64,000 nucleotides of DNA. Source: Diphasiastrum complanatum (taxonomy: Eukaryota; Streptophyta; Lycopodiopsida; Lycopodiales; Lycopodiaceae). The stretch is from assembly GCA_029204225.1 (NCBI GenBank), contig CM055102.1, positions 16,276,729 to 16,340,728 of the forward strand. The letters are read 5' to 3'. Position numbers and translations under genes: made by a program. Below are positions 1 to 12,616 of this stretch, one piece after another (the first letter of the stretch is position 1; each line of letters opens with the position of its first letter). A model generated the notes under the pieces. It was not told where the DNA came from and made no database searches. It was given only the letters and a program-made list of their open reading frames with translations.

Positions 1-601
1 TGCCATTTACATTTTAGTCGATGGCATTTGCGAGGGTGAGGAGTAACCTCCCAAAACAAGGAAATTTTTTAAGAGATTTCTACTTAGTTTTTGCATTAGT
101 TAAGAGTAAGCAAAATCAAGCAAGTTAAACCTTACCAACCCTAGTACTTGCACAAGGTACATCCAATAATGACATGTAATCTAGAGATTTATCGATTTCC
201 TATTGTACTTGGACCTCATTAAATTATTCAGGTTTCCAAGTACTACTATGATTACATAGTACATAGGGGCTATTTTTAACTTATTTGCTCGCTATTCACT
301 GTTCAGTTAAATTCGCTGGCACTCAATTTGTTAGTTTGGCCTAGACCACCTGATAGGGCATAGGTGGGAGAGTCTCTTGACGTAACCCTAAGGAAACTAC
401 AAATAGGATAGATAGGCACATTCTTCTCTCGGTTAGTTACAGAGACGTGCGAGTTCTTTGTAGAAGACTTTGCGTCTATTTCTTTATAGGAGGGCTTGCA
501 ACACAGTATTTTTTATAGCTTACATGAAAGACAACAAACTCAGCCGAACATTGTATCTATAAGCCTTACAATTTGTATACGTGTAGTCAGAAAACCAAGC
601 C
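1..601. other. Flanking non-coding DNA, nothing recognised
   Basis: No open frame of useful length, no recognisable exon and no repeat end is visible here. The last five bases (AAGCC, 597-601) are the left target-site duplication of the copia element that starts at 602. The same five bases recur at 13059-13063 beyond its far end. Confidence 0.6.
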
Positions 602-1204
602 TGTTAGAATAATAAATGTAAATGATGTAGAAGCCATAGGTTACTATGACCCAAAAGGTCGAGATCTGTGTTACCATGGTCATTTATATTGTAGGCCCAA
701 GTTAGTATGAAATTAACTTGTAGGGACTCGTGGGTCCACTAGGGGCCTATACATGTGAATTAAGTACCTAGCTTGTTATTTGGGGTACTTAATTATTTTA
801 TGTAACTTATGGTAGCTAGATAGCCATTAGTCAAGTTATTGGACAACCTATAGTCATGAAGGTAGATAGCCATCTTGGACTACTTATATGTAGCCATTCA
901 TTTGTATGAGACACTTTTGTTAAGCAATCTACTGTTCATATTGGCTGTCCACAAGTTTCTACAAGAGGGTCATCCCACTTGAAAGGTCTTTGGTTAGAAA
1001 GAGAAATACACTACCAATCTCACCAATGTAAAAAAATCAGCATTTACAGGATCCTAGAGTATATGTCCAACATAACTCAGGAAAAGTAAGAATCATTCCA
1101 AAATCTTTCCACTAAGAAAATACTGGATTTAGGAATATTCTTCATCTCTCTCTTCTCTTTGAGAATACTGTGTTAATGAATAGTCTTGATTCTGGATTCC
1201 TACA
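602..1204 (+). repeat. 5' LTR of the copia element
   Basis: Begins TGTTAGAATAATAAATG and ends in CTACA, directly before the primer-binding site. It pairs with 6006-6421 plus 13032-13058. At 603 bp it is about 160 bp longer than the other LTR: roughly 975-1130 has no counterpart there. That extra block resembles sequence near 40430-40520 inside another LTR element (AGTATATG, CTCAGGAAA and AATCTTT in the same order). It is therefore either an insertion into this LTR or a deletion from the other. Confidence 0.9.
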
Positions 1205-1216
1205 TGGTATCAGAGC
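1205..1216 (+). other. Primer-binding site (tRNA-iMet)
   Basis: TGGTATCAGAGC directly follows the LTR end. This is the usual plant retrotransposon site complementary to the 3' end of initiator methionine tRNA, where minus-strand DNA synthesis starts. Confidence 0.9.
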
Positions 1217-1827
1217 CATTTTTCAGAATTGATTGCTTGTTGGAGGGCATCCAATAGGCAGCCACATTTCTCCTTTTGGTTCATAAAAATCAGAATTTTT
1301 TTGATTTGTGGAGAGAGAACTGTTCAGCTCCTTGTTTTTTGTGCAGGAAATTGCAGGGAAAAGCTTGGAACCTCCACTCATTTGGGAGCCAGCAGTAGGG
1401 CGCCCATGCTCAACTAGTTTTCATGTGATTGAAATCAGATTACATGCTTCAAATTTCAGATTTTCTTCTTGGAAGAGGGCGCCCATCTACCTTGAAGACA
1501 AATGTGTTTTTGACACATTTTTAGTGGCTAAAATTTTTCTGTTTTTGAGCCTGGAAGAAGGTCCTACCATTTGCTCCATTAGCACATTGAGTGCATACCA
1601 TTTTGCCACAAAAATTCTGGTTGTAGTTTTGGCTTCATTGGAAGCCTACATATTAGTTAGTATTCTGTTATTTAATCAGCCACCTATATCTTCTTGTGAA
1701 TGAGCTATTGCATGTGGTGTATTGCAATCTATAGTGCTTATTTATTCAACTTTGATCTTGCTGATTTTTAAGTAGATTTTGGCCTGGAATCTGTTTTTCC
1801 CATCTACTGTTAGCTAAATTTTCAGAA

Positions 1828-4800
1828 ATGGCTAAAGAATCTGAATCTATAGGTTCTTTGTTCAATGAAGATAGGTTGGATGGAACTAATTTCTCCTTGT
1901 GGTGCTACATGATCAAAAACCTCCTTATTGCTAAAGGTTTGTTTGAAGTTGTAAGTGGTGATGAAGACATCATCAAGAGCTACTATGTGGAGGTGTCTTC
2001 CGAAGAACAAAAGAAGAGGGATCGACGTGACGCACAAGCACATTCGGTCATAGCGCTATCCGTGAAGAGATCAATCCTACCTCACATTCGATCATGCAAG
2101 ACTTCCAAGAGTGCTTGGGAAGTACTTCCCAAGATGTTCAAGTGAAGAATACGGCGAAAGTGCTTTTTCTACGTAATCAACTCTCAACATTTAAGATGCA
2201 AGAGCGTGATACGCTTTCAAATCACTTAATGAAGATCAAGGATCTTCGTGAAGAGCTTCTTAGCATTGACGAAATTGTCGAGAACTCTCAATTTGTTTCA
2301 ATTACTCTTAATTCACTTCCTCATTCCTATCTTCCATTTGTGTCTACTTTAAGCATATCTCTTAGGGGACAACAAATCTCCTTTGAAGAGCTTGTTGGCT
2401 TACTTCTCCAAGAAGAGCAAACAAGGATTAATTTTGGTGAACAAGAAGATCAAGCCTTCTTCACCAAAGGCAAAGGCAAGGGCAAGTGGAAAGATAAGCC
2501 TTCTTCTTCCAAGGATCAAAAATCCAAGGAAGGCCAAGATCAAGGATCCAAAAAGAAGGGTAAGTGCCATTATTGTAAAAAGTTTGGGCACCACATAAAG
2601 GAATGTAGGAAGAAGCTTACTAAGGATAAAGAGAAAGGTATTGATACAAATACAGCCATGATTTCATTAGAACATCAAAAGGAGGATGATTCTTTCAATG
2701 GTGATTTTGCTTTTGTCACTAACAATCTCATTTCTAATCAAAATGAGATTTCTACCACTTCTCGACTTGCTGGTTTTTCAGCAGAAAACAGCACTACTTC
2801 AGCTTTGCACGTTGCTGTTTTTTCTTCCATTGATTGGGTGATTGATAGCGGAGCTACACACTATATGACTCACCATAGAGACGTCTTCACAAAGCTTATG
2901 AAAATCAAAGATGAAAGCAAGGTTCAAGGTGTTGACAACACCTCCTATCCAATTGAAGACATTGGATCTATACCACTCATTCTTCCCAATGGAGAAGAAA
3001 AGTACATTCGAAATGTACTTTATGTTCCTAAGATTAAGAAAAATCTCATTTCGGTCTCTACAATCATGAATCAAGGATTGATTGTAGAATTTAAAGAAGA
3101 CAAATGTCTTATAAAAGACCCAAAGAGATCACTTTTAATTGTTGCTTCGGGAACATTGCGAGGAGGTTTGTTTTTGTTGGATATTTATGAACCTAAAGCT
3201 TTGACATCCTTTGGTCTTGTTGCTACTAATTCACATGCATTGGAGTTGGCTAAACTATGGCATGCGAGGTACGGGCACCTCAATTTTGGAAGTTTGAATA
3301 TGTTGAAGAAATTCAACATGGTGGAAGACATTCCATATATGGAGCATCCTGAAGGACATGTATGCAGAGGATGCATACTTGGTAAGTTTCAACGGAAGCC
3401 TTTTCCTATTGATGGGACTATCAAAGTTGGTGATAAGTTTGCCTTAATTCATAGTGATGTATGTGGTCCAATGAGGACCGAATCCATTGGTAAATGCAAG
3501 TACTTCGTTACTTTTATTGATGATTTTTCAAGGTTTACATGGATCTTTCCTATGAAGGCAAAACCTGAAGTCTTTCAATGCTTCAAAGATTTTCTAGCTA
3601 TGATAGAAAATCAATTTGGGCATACTTTGAAGATACTACGTACCGACCGAGGAGGGGAATACATTAAAAGTACGTTCGGCACGTTTCTTCAAAGCAAAGA
3701 CATTCTACATCAAATGACTACACCTTACACACCGCAACAAAATGGTGTTGCCGAGAGGAAAAATCGCACAACCCTCGTTGCATGCTTAAGGCAAAGGGCG
3801 TTTCCCACAAGTTTTGGGCTGAAGCGGTTATTACAGCGGCATACATTAGTAATCGGTGTCTGACTAAAGCCTTGAAGATTTTGACTCCTTATGAAATTTG
3901 GTATAGTAAGAAGCCATCGGTTTCTCACTTTCGCACTTTTGGTTGCACAGCTTATGCGTTTATTCCCGATAAGCTAAGATCCAAACTAGATGAAAAAGGA
4001 GTAAAATGCATTTTTATGGGCTATAGTAGTGAAAGTAAAGACTATAGATTGTTTAATGTAGATACTAACAAAATCATAGTGAGTCGTGATGTTCATTTTG
4101 ATGACAAGAACTCCTATGATCTTGCGTCCATTCATGTCATGAAAGGGGACATCCATCAAGAGGAGCAGATTTATGAAGAGGTACGGCCTGTTGAAAACTT
4201 TGGACAACATAGTCCAATTTCAGAGCACTTTGGACAACAAAGCATTGATCGAAGTAAGGCTGTTGGACAACCTAAACCAGTCCCTAAATGGCTGTTGCAG
4301 ACTTTGCAGGACAGCAAAGTGAACCGCTTCTATGAAGGGAAGACTCGTGCCTCATCTAAATCAGTAGAATTTGCTGATTTTTTTGATTTTGCTCTTACAT
4401 CTATTGAGGATAGTGCAATAGAACCTATTTTTTATGAGCAGGCCAGAGGAGTAAAATGTTGGGAGGACGCGATGAAAGAGGAGTATGACTTATTTATAAA
4501 GAACCAAACATGGGTTCTTGTTGATCTTCCGCATGGAAAGAAAGCAATTGGCTGTAAATGGGTATATAAGATCAAGTACAAGTCCGATGGTACTGTTGAA
4601 AGGTACAAGGCAAGACTTGTTGCCAAAGGTTATGCGCAAAAGGAGGGCATTGATTATGAGGAAACTTTTGCACCTACCGCACGAATAACTACCGTAAGGA
4701 TAGTCACTGCTTTGGCTGCCCATCATGGTTGGCGTATGCACCAACTTGACATAAAGACAACCTTCCTCAATGGTGATCTTAATGAGGAAGTTTACCTTCA

Positions 4801-5962
4801 GCAACCTGCTGGTTTTCTGGTTGCAGGTCAAGAAGACAAAGTGTGTCTTCTCAAGAAGGCTCTTTATGGACTAAAACAAGCCCCAAGGATGTGGTATCAA
4901 AAGATAGACACATACTTTTGTGATCGTGGGTTTTCTAACAGTCCTAGTGAATCTACGCTTTATGTCATGCATACATATGAGTTTATCATCATCATTTCGT
5001 TATATGTTGATGATATTATCATTACAGGTAGTAATGAACAATATATTGCAGTCTTAAAATCTGATCTTGCTTCAGTTTATGATACATCAAATTTAGGCCA
5101 ATTACATTTCTACCTTGGTCTTGAGTTTTTGCAAGGAAAGGTTGGAATCTTCATTACCCAACAGCGGTACATTAAGCAGATTTTGAAGCGTTTCAAAATG
5201 GAAGATTGCAAGCCGGTTGCTACACCAATTGAGACGGGCCTGAAGTTAAGTAACCAAAGTGGTGGTGAACCATTTGATACTACACTATATTGTCAAGCGG
5301 TTGGAAGTCTCATTTACTAATGCAACTCAAGACCGGACATATCTTATAGTGTTTCCCTCATGAGTCAATTCATGCATGCTCCGTTGACATCACATTGGAA
5401 AGCATTGAAGAGGATCCTTCGATATCTTCAAGGAAGTAAAACACTTGGTCTATTTTATCCTTCTAGTGATGATGCATGTTTGGTTGGTTTTTGTGACTCG
5501 GATTGGGGTGGAGATCAAGACACTAGACGCTCTACTAGTGGTCATTGCTTTTTCATTGGAAATTCTGCAGTTTCTTGGTTAAGCAAGAAGCAGCCCACCG
5601 TTGCTACATCCTCAAGTGAAGCAGAATATAGAGCAACGTTTTCAGCCACTACGGAGTGTATATGGCTGAGACAATTACTTGTCGATATGAAGCATGGCCA
5701 GCCCTCAGCTACTCTCCTATTTACGGATAGTCAAAGTGCTATTGCCATTGCACGAAATCCAGTATTTCATGCAAGAACAAAGCATATCGAGATTCACTAT
5801 CACTCTGTTCGGGAGAAGCTTCATAATGGCGACATCACGCTTGACTATTGTCCCACGGAGGATAATATTGCAGATGTGTTCACTAAGGCATTGCCTAGAG
5901 TTCGATTTGAAGCTCTTTGTGAAGCTTTAAATTTAAAGCAACATGCTGATTTTCTTACTTAG
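1828..5962 (+). pseudogene. copia gag-pol polyprotein, broken by frameshifts and a stop
   Basis: One polyprotein gene now in several frames. The Gag start (1828) has a UBN2-like region. A frameshift near 2140 leads to a CCHC zinc knuckle (CHYCKKFGHHIKEC, about 2566-2607), the protease motif VIDSGATHYM (about 2839), a GAG-pre-integrase domain with WHARYGHLN, and integrase with acidic residues in HSDVCGP, RTDRGGEY and the QQNGVAER region. A second frameshift near 3775-3785 precedes the rest of integrase and reverse transcriptase with LYVDDIIITG (about 5003). An in-frame TAA at 5318-5320 separates the RNase H part (CDSDWGGD; SSSEAEYRA), which ends in TAG at 5962. All domains are present, so the element once coded for itself, but it cannot make a full product now. 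Confidence 0.92.
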
Positions 5963-5997
5963 TGAATACATGTCATTTCTACATGTCATTTTCATTT

Positions 5998-6005
5998 AAG
6001 GAGGG
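5998..6005 (+). other. Polypurine tract of the copia element
   Basis: AAGGAGGG lies immediately before the 3' LTR start (TGTTAG at 6006), the expected site for plus-strand DNA priming. Confidence 0.8.
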
Positions 6006-6421
6006 TGTTAGAATAATAAATGTAAATGATGTAGAAGCCATAGGTTACTATGACCCAAAAGGTCAAGATCTGTGTAACCATGGTCATTTATATTTTAGGC
6101 CCAAGTTAGTATGAAACTAACCTGTAGGGACTCGTGGGTCCACTAGGGGCCTATACATGCGAATTAAGTACTTAACTTGTTATTTGGGGTACTTAATTAT
6201 TTTATGTAACTTACGATAGCTAGATAGCCATTAGTCAAGTTATTGGACAGCCAACAGTCATGAAGGTAGATAGCGATCTTGGACTACTTATATGTAGCCA
6301 TTCATTTGTATGAGACACACTTTTGTTAAGCAATCTACTATTCATATTGGCTGTCCACAAGTTTCTACAAGAGGGTCATCTAACCATCTCTCTCTTCTCT
6401 TTGAGAATACTTTGTGTTAAT
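6006..6421 (+). repeat. 3' LTR of copia, first part
   Basis: Matches the 5' LTR from its first base until TGTGTTAAT, where the gypsy element enters. The last five bases (TTAAT, 6417-6421) are repeated at 13027-13031 as the gypsy target-site duplication. The remaining 27 bp of the LTR resume at 13032. Confidence 0.92.
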
Positions 6422-6832
6422 AGTTACGAACGTAGCCACGGCTGATCTAGATTTAGTCTATGAAAGCATCACATAAGCAAGACTTAACCCTAGAAAGCAG
6501 GAGAGAGAAAGCTTAAAGAGACTAAAGAAGGAAATCATATCATAAGCCAAGTAACAAATGACATAGAATCCCTACTTATAGCCAAGAGGAAGCCCTAAAA
6601 GGAAGCTTCCAATGGCTAGGGCCAAACTGAGAGGGAAAATAGTGCGCCCTCCAAGAAGGCCCCCACTCTCAGTAATATGACCAAATAACCAATATAGTGA
6701 ATCATAGGGCCCAAGGCCAATAATATGATCTATATGTCAATAATGAATAAAAAAGGGCCCAAAGCCTGCCTATGCATAAAGTAAAGTAAATGTAAATGGA
6801 CATGGCGAATGTAATGAGCCGAGTCCATAACT
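6422..6832 (-). repeat. 3' LTR of the nested gypsy element
   Basis: A direct repeat of 12617-13026. In plus-strand reading it begins AGTTACGAACGTAGCC and ends GAGTCCATAACT. The terminal hexamers form a short inverted repeat. The purine-rich stretch read on the minus strand just inside it (complement of 6833-6841) is the likely plus-strand primer, though it is not a strong tract. Confidence 0.92.
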
Positions 6833-6876
6833 CTCCTCGACACAAAAATAAGACCCAACTGCCATAAAGGACTGGA

Positions 6877-9800
6877 TCAAGTAACAGCAAGCCCTGGAGG
6901 ATCAACTGGAACAGCATCTGGTGTAGTAACAACTGGAGCAACAGCTGATGTAGAGGAATCAACAAGTGCGACAAGAGCACGAGCCTGATCCGCAAGTGAC
7001 GGTGTATGATAAAAGACATCAATAGGCTCCCATGTGGCCTCCTCAACAGGACGACCATCCCACTGGACTAGGAACTGAATCTGCCGGCGGCGTCGACTAT
7101 GATGCAAACGCACCTGAAGGATAGCGGCAGGTAATAAAGGAAAGAGATCCGGTGTAGTAGGAAACTCAGCATCATGAGGAGCATCATCCTCAATAGCAGC
7201 ACGTAATAAACTGACATGGAATATATCACAGGCACGTGTGGAAGCAGGAAGCTGAAGACGATATGTAACTGGACTAAGAACCTCCAATATACAATAAGGC
7301 CCATAATAACGTGCTGCAAGCTTCTCAGTAGAAGCATGGCCCTGAATAAAATGATGACGTGCAAACCGTAGGCGTAGATATACCATATCACCAACATGAA
7401 ACTCAACATGACGTCGATGACGATCAACTGAAGCCTGATAACGCTGCTGGACCTGCTGCAAATGGGAACTGGCCTGGAGAATAAGCTTGCGAGCACCCGA
7501 TAGAAATGAAGACAGTGTCATAGGTGTATCCTCGGGAGGAAGAGGAATACCAGGTAAAAGAGGTGCATAATCATGAGATAATAAAAATGGTGCAACGCCA
7601 GTGCTGGTACTAACAGAGCTGTTATAGCTATACTCTACCAAACATAAGTGCTGATCCCAATCCTTCCCTGAAGGAGTAACAAAATGGCACAAATAATCCT
7701 CAAGGATCCTGTTAAGGACCTCAGACTGCCCATCAGAAGTAGAATGATAAGCAGACCCCATAAAAAGCTGTACATCCAATATACGCATAAGCTCTGTCCA
7801 GAACAATGATGTAAACTTACTATCCCGATCAGAAAGGATAGTACGAGGAAACCCATGTAGGCGAAATATCTCTGAAAGGAACAAGCGTGCACACTGCTCT
7901 GCTGTGATAGTACTGCGGACGGGTATGAAATGTGCCTGTTTCGAGAACCTGTCAACTACCACCATACATGAATCGTGACCACGACGGGTGCGGGGAAGGC
8001 CAATGATGAAGTCCATAGAAATATCAGTCCACTGGCGGTGAGGAATAGGCCAACTCTGAAGCAAACCAGCGAACTTAGCACGAGAGTACTCATTACTTAA
8101 GCAGAAAGGACATGTACGAATAAGTACAACAAGCTCTTTCCTAAGGGATGGCCAATAGAAATGATCTTTAAGACGAGCATAAGACTTCTGAAAACCAAAA
8201 TGACCCCCAACTGGGGACGAATGAGCATCCGACAACAACTGAGAACGGATACCCAAAGAACTAGGAATACAAAGAGAACCATAATGATAAAGACGGTGGT
8301 CAACAATGGAATAAGTCTGATGAGGTGAAGACGACATAGGTGGAGCAGAACTATAAACATCACGAAAATCAGAACATGTAAGATAAGCAGATAGAAGATC
8401 ATCAAACCAGGAAGGGATCGTGGCAACAAGGGTATTCAATAAAGCAGGAAGTCTAGACAATGCGTTAGCAGCAGTGTTAGCACGACCAGGACGATACAAA
8501 ATAGAAAAATCAAAAGATTGTAAAAATTGCAACCAACGAAACTGACGATCACTAAGATCACGCTGGGAGAAGAGATAACGTAAGGACTGATGATCAGTAA
8601 CGATATCAAAAGGAACACGGTACAGGTAATGGCGCCTCTTCTTAAGAGCATAGATAATGGCAAGAAGCTCTTTCTCATGGACAGAATAACGTTGCTCATA
8701 AGAGCGTAAACGACGCGACTCATAAGCAATAATACACTGAGACTGACGAAGCAAGGCACTCAAACCAACATTACTAGCATTGGTCTCAACAATAAATTTC
8801 TGATCAAACTGTGGTGAACACAGGACAGAGGCCTCCACAACAGCACGACGAAGAGTGTCAAAGGCGAACTGACAATCAGAAGTCCAAACAAAAGCACTAG
8901 ACTGTTTCAAAAGGGCATGAAGAGGGGCAGCCACAGTGGCAAAGTGAGGAATAGGACGACGAAGGTGAGTAGCGAGACCAAGAAACATACGAACATGGTG
9001 GACATCTGTGGGAACAGGCCAATCAGCGATTGCCCGAACCTTATGAGGGTCCAAACGAATACGACCATCACAAATGAGAAATCCTAAAAACTCAATCTCA
9101 ACAACAGCAAAGGAACACTTAGAAAGTTTAGCAAACAACTGGTGATGAACAAGCAATTAAAAAATAGATGAAAGATGTAACACATGCTCATCAAGAGTCT
9201 TACTAAAAACAAGAATATCATCAAAATAAACTAAAACACAACGACCAAGGAGAGGACGCATGATGTTATTCATCACATTCTGGAACGTAGGTGGACCATT
9301 AGTAACACCAAAAGGAAGAACACGAAACTCATACAAACCAAGATGGGTACGAAACGCAGTCTTGTGTTCGTCCGAAGGATGCATCCTAATCTGGTGATAG
9401 CCGGAACGTAAGTCTATCTTAGAGAAAAGATGAGAGGTGCCTAACTGGTCAAAGAGATCATCCATGTGAGGAATAGGATACTGGTTACGGATGGTCAACT
9501 TATTGAGGGCACGATAATCAATGCAGAGGCGTTTGGAACCATCTTTCTTACTGACAAGGAGAACAGGGGCACCAAAAGGACTGTGACTAGGAACAATAAG
9601 GCCCTGATTTAGTAAAGCAGTAATCTGAAGCTCAACCTCATCACGCTCAGACTTAGACATACGGTAAGGAGGCCGGGAGGGAGGAGCAGAACCAGGACGC
9701 AAATCAATATGGTGGTTCACATCACGTAATGGTGGTAGCGTCGTAGGTTCTGAAAAGACAAATGCATACTGATGTAATAAGTCAGAGATCACCTGAGGAA

Positions 9801-11586
9801 CAGCTGCTGGAGGAGAGGTAGTCACTGGAGAATCTGCTGCAGCACGCTGAACACATAATAAAGCTGCACAATGAGCCTTAGGTAGGCTGCGGATAAACTG
9901 CTTCCCGTTGATCAGCTGGAAATCTGCCTGAGAATCAATACCAGCAAGTGAGTGGGTCACTGCATCATGAACAAATGTCAATGTCTGCTGAGCTAGGTCC
10001 AAAGTAACCGCTCCCAATGAAGCAAACCAATCAGCACCAAGGATAAGGTCATAGCGCTCCAGAGGAATGATATAAAGATCTGCCTGTCCAGAAAAATCAC
10101 CAATGCGGTAGGATAATCCCTGAAACATCTGAGAATTAGGAAATGAGTGAGAACTGGCAACCTCGACTGTGAGAGGCTGTGGAGCAGGAATAGGTGAAGC
10201 GCGTATCCGGCTGAGAACATAACTGTTGATAAAGGAATGAGTGTTGCCGGTATCAACTAAAGCAATATACTCACGACCAGTAATGCGCACACGTAGCCGA
10301 ATGGAGCAAGGACCGGGGCACCTTGTCCAGGTAGCATAAGCAAGTTGAGCATGGCAAGTAGCAGGAAGTAAATCAGTAGAAGGCTCAGGAGATAGATCAA
10401 GCTCATCAGATATATGAATGTAAATATCGGACTCATTTGGGGTAGTGCCCTCATGGTAGAAAACAACAGTAGAAGTAGGCAGAGGCTGGTGGCAATCACG
10501 GGCAATGTGGTCAGGACTCTTACAACGAAAGCAAAGACGCTTCTGCTGAATGTCAACGAACTCTGCAGACGTGTAACGTCGAACAAAAGCAGGACGAGGA
10601 GGCGGAGGGCGAGGAGCGGGAGAAGTAAGAGAAGAGGTCGGGACGACAGTGGATGGGGCAGATGAGGCCGGAGATGGTAGAGGTGAAAGAGATGGACGGG
10701 GTCGGGAAAAGCGAAAGGGAGCTGGATCAGGGTACTTATGCTGTAAAGTACTAGCAAGAGACATGGCCTCAACAAGTGTGGGTGGACGGAAAGAAGAGAC
10801 ATCGTATCGTAGAGCACCACGAAGTCCAGCAATGTAGCGAGAAATAAGCTCGGTGGGCTGAAGATCTGTAAAGAGGTAGGAAAGGTCCATAAACTGATCT
10901 GTATAGGAAGAAAGATCACCAGTCTGAGTAAGACTACGGAATATATCACGCTGGCGGCTCAGCCACTGAGGGTCAATCATAGCATGACGAAGATCACGAC
11001 GAAAGGTAGGCCATAACTAGAGACCGTCCCGATCAGGGTCAAGTCGATAGACCCGCCACCACGTGGCAGCACGTCCATCTAAAAGTAAGGTGGCTAACTG
11101 GATCTTCTGAGGATCAGTCTTAGGGTAAATCTGAAAATAACTATCAAGCTTTGCAAACCAATTCTCTAACAAGTTCCCGTCAGAGGAACCAGAATAGGTG
11201 GCAAGTTGTACCCGATCACGAAAATCTCGAGCAAAATGTGGCTCAGGAGCTAGATGTCGTGGAAAATGTGACTCAGGAGCTGCAGGACGTGGAAAACCGG
11301 GTGGTGGATTAGGTGGAAAATGAGGCCCACCGCCAAAGGAAGTAGACGAGGATGGAAGTCCAAATGGAGACCCAAATGATGAATGAACTGGGGCTTTGCC
11401 AGGTCCATGTGGCTGTAAGGAATCAATCTGTGACTGCATAGTGGCAAAGCCGGTCTGTAGAGTGGTAAAACCGGTCATCATTTGGTCGAAACGACTACTA
11501 AGGAGAGTAAGAGAGTCACGCATATCAGCAAACTGTTCATCTAAAGGTCCGGAATGACTCGCAGGTGTAGTGGGTGAGCTTGCCAT
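6877..11586 (-). pseudogene. gypsy gag-pol polyprotein, two in-frame stops
   Basis: One continuous frame of about 1,570 codons starting at ATG 11586 (MASSPTTPASHSGPLDEQ). It has a Gag capsid region, CCHC knuckle [14 protein letters not shown] (about 10530), protease [11 protein letters not shown] (about 10260), RT with [18 protein letters not shown] and YFDDILVF (about 9210), RNase H, and integrase with an HHCC-type zinc region, SDRDSKFTS and [10 protein letters not shown]. It ends in a chromodomain-like tail around FLVQWDGRPVEEATWEP. Stops interrupt it at 11017-11019 (TAG) and 9157-9159 (TAA) without loss of frame; both fit single C-to-T changes. The chromodomain would be expected to steer integration to marked chromatin. 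Confidence 0.93.
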
Positions 11587-12604
11587 GAGGAAGAAAAAGT
11601 AAGCGAGAAAATAAATGTGCTAAACAATTGGACGAACTGAAGGAGAGGACATAAGTCGTCACAACAGGCACGCCAATGAAAAGACACAATAGAACTCGCA
11701 TGTAAGATGAACGAAAAGGACAACTAAGTAAGAAATACCTCGTAACCGCAACCGGAAGTGAGCTGAAAAATAGCGGCGATATGTCGAGGTACCGGGTAGC
11801 CTCCCAAAAAGATGCTAAGGGCCCGACAACGTGGAGTAAACGGTGGGTAAAAGTATGGGAAACAATAATGGACTATGGGGCTGGAAAGGGAGCAGCCAAG
11901 GAAAGGAAGTGATAACAAAAAGGAGGTATGGGCAGCGAGGAAACAAGGCTGAAAAATCAGAGATCGCCCTTCAAGGGTAAAAAAAAGTTTGCGATAAAGA
12001 CGGGGAGCAATCCCGATGCGCGATGAAGTTGGGTGGGAGTGGCTTTCTAAGCATCTAGGCGTGTTTGTATTGTCCGGTGTTTGTCCGGTGTAGGGTTGCA
12101 AACACAGACAACAGTGTAGGAGGGTGAGCTGAAATTGAGGCGGATGTAAGGCGCCAGCTATGGTGGAGTGTGGGCGTCCAAGAGAGGTAGTAAACGGCAA
12201 AAAAAAAAAATTGGATAAAAAAGATGGGTTGGTAGGGCGCTAGGAGTGGCTGATGGAAGGTGGCGAATAGGGGCAGCAAAAAGAGGAAATTTTCAGCAAA
12301 GGAAGGAGTAGTAGGGCGCTGGTCAGCAAGCATGAGGGCGCCCAATAGGGCAGCAAATAGGAGGCAGTAGGGCGCCCAAAATAGGGGAGGAAAAAGGCTG
12401 AAAATGCAGCAGTAGGCAGCCAGCAAGAGGGCGCTAGAAATGGACAGCAAGTGGGCGCTGTCCTCCTCCGATCCGTCGTGAAAATCTGCAAGACAAGTGT
12501 GGAGAAATGCTGAAGATCCGACTGAAAAATGGTGAAGATCCAAGCTGAAGATGGGCGCCCTCCTGTGAGAGAAAAATCTGCTCAATGGAGATGCTCAGGA
12601 AAGT
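11587..12604 (-). other. Untranslated leader of the gypsy element with repeated GGGCGC motifs
   Basis: About 1 kb between primer-binding site and gag start. Between 12230 and 12560 it holds at least seven GGGCGC(C/T) motifs (about 12235, 12314, 12336, 12370, 12429, 12453, 12553), some being the palindrome GGGCGCCC. Open frames on the minus strand here encode low-complexity Ser/Leu/Phe-rich peptides and do not look like genes. The related copy in mtKAS intron 2 has eroded versions of the same motif. Confidence 0.75.
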
Positions 12605-12616
12605 GCTCTGATACCA
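12605..12616 (-). other. Primer-binding site (tRNA-iMet) of gypsy
   Basis: A 12-base exact match to TGGTATCAGAGC on the minus strand, with no spacer from the LTR end. Confidence 0.9.

Noticed and set aside
10257-10949. 230-codon frame opposite in phase to gypsy gag-pol
   Set aside because: It is a shadow of the gag-pol frame, Leu-rich with no domain.
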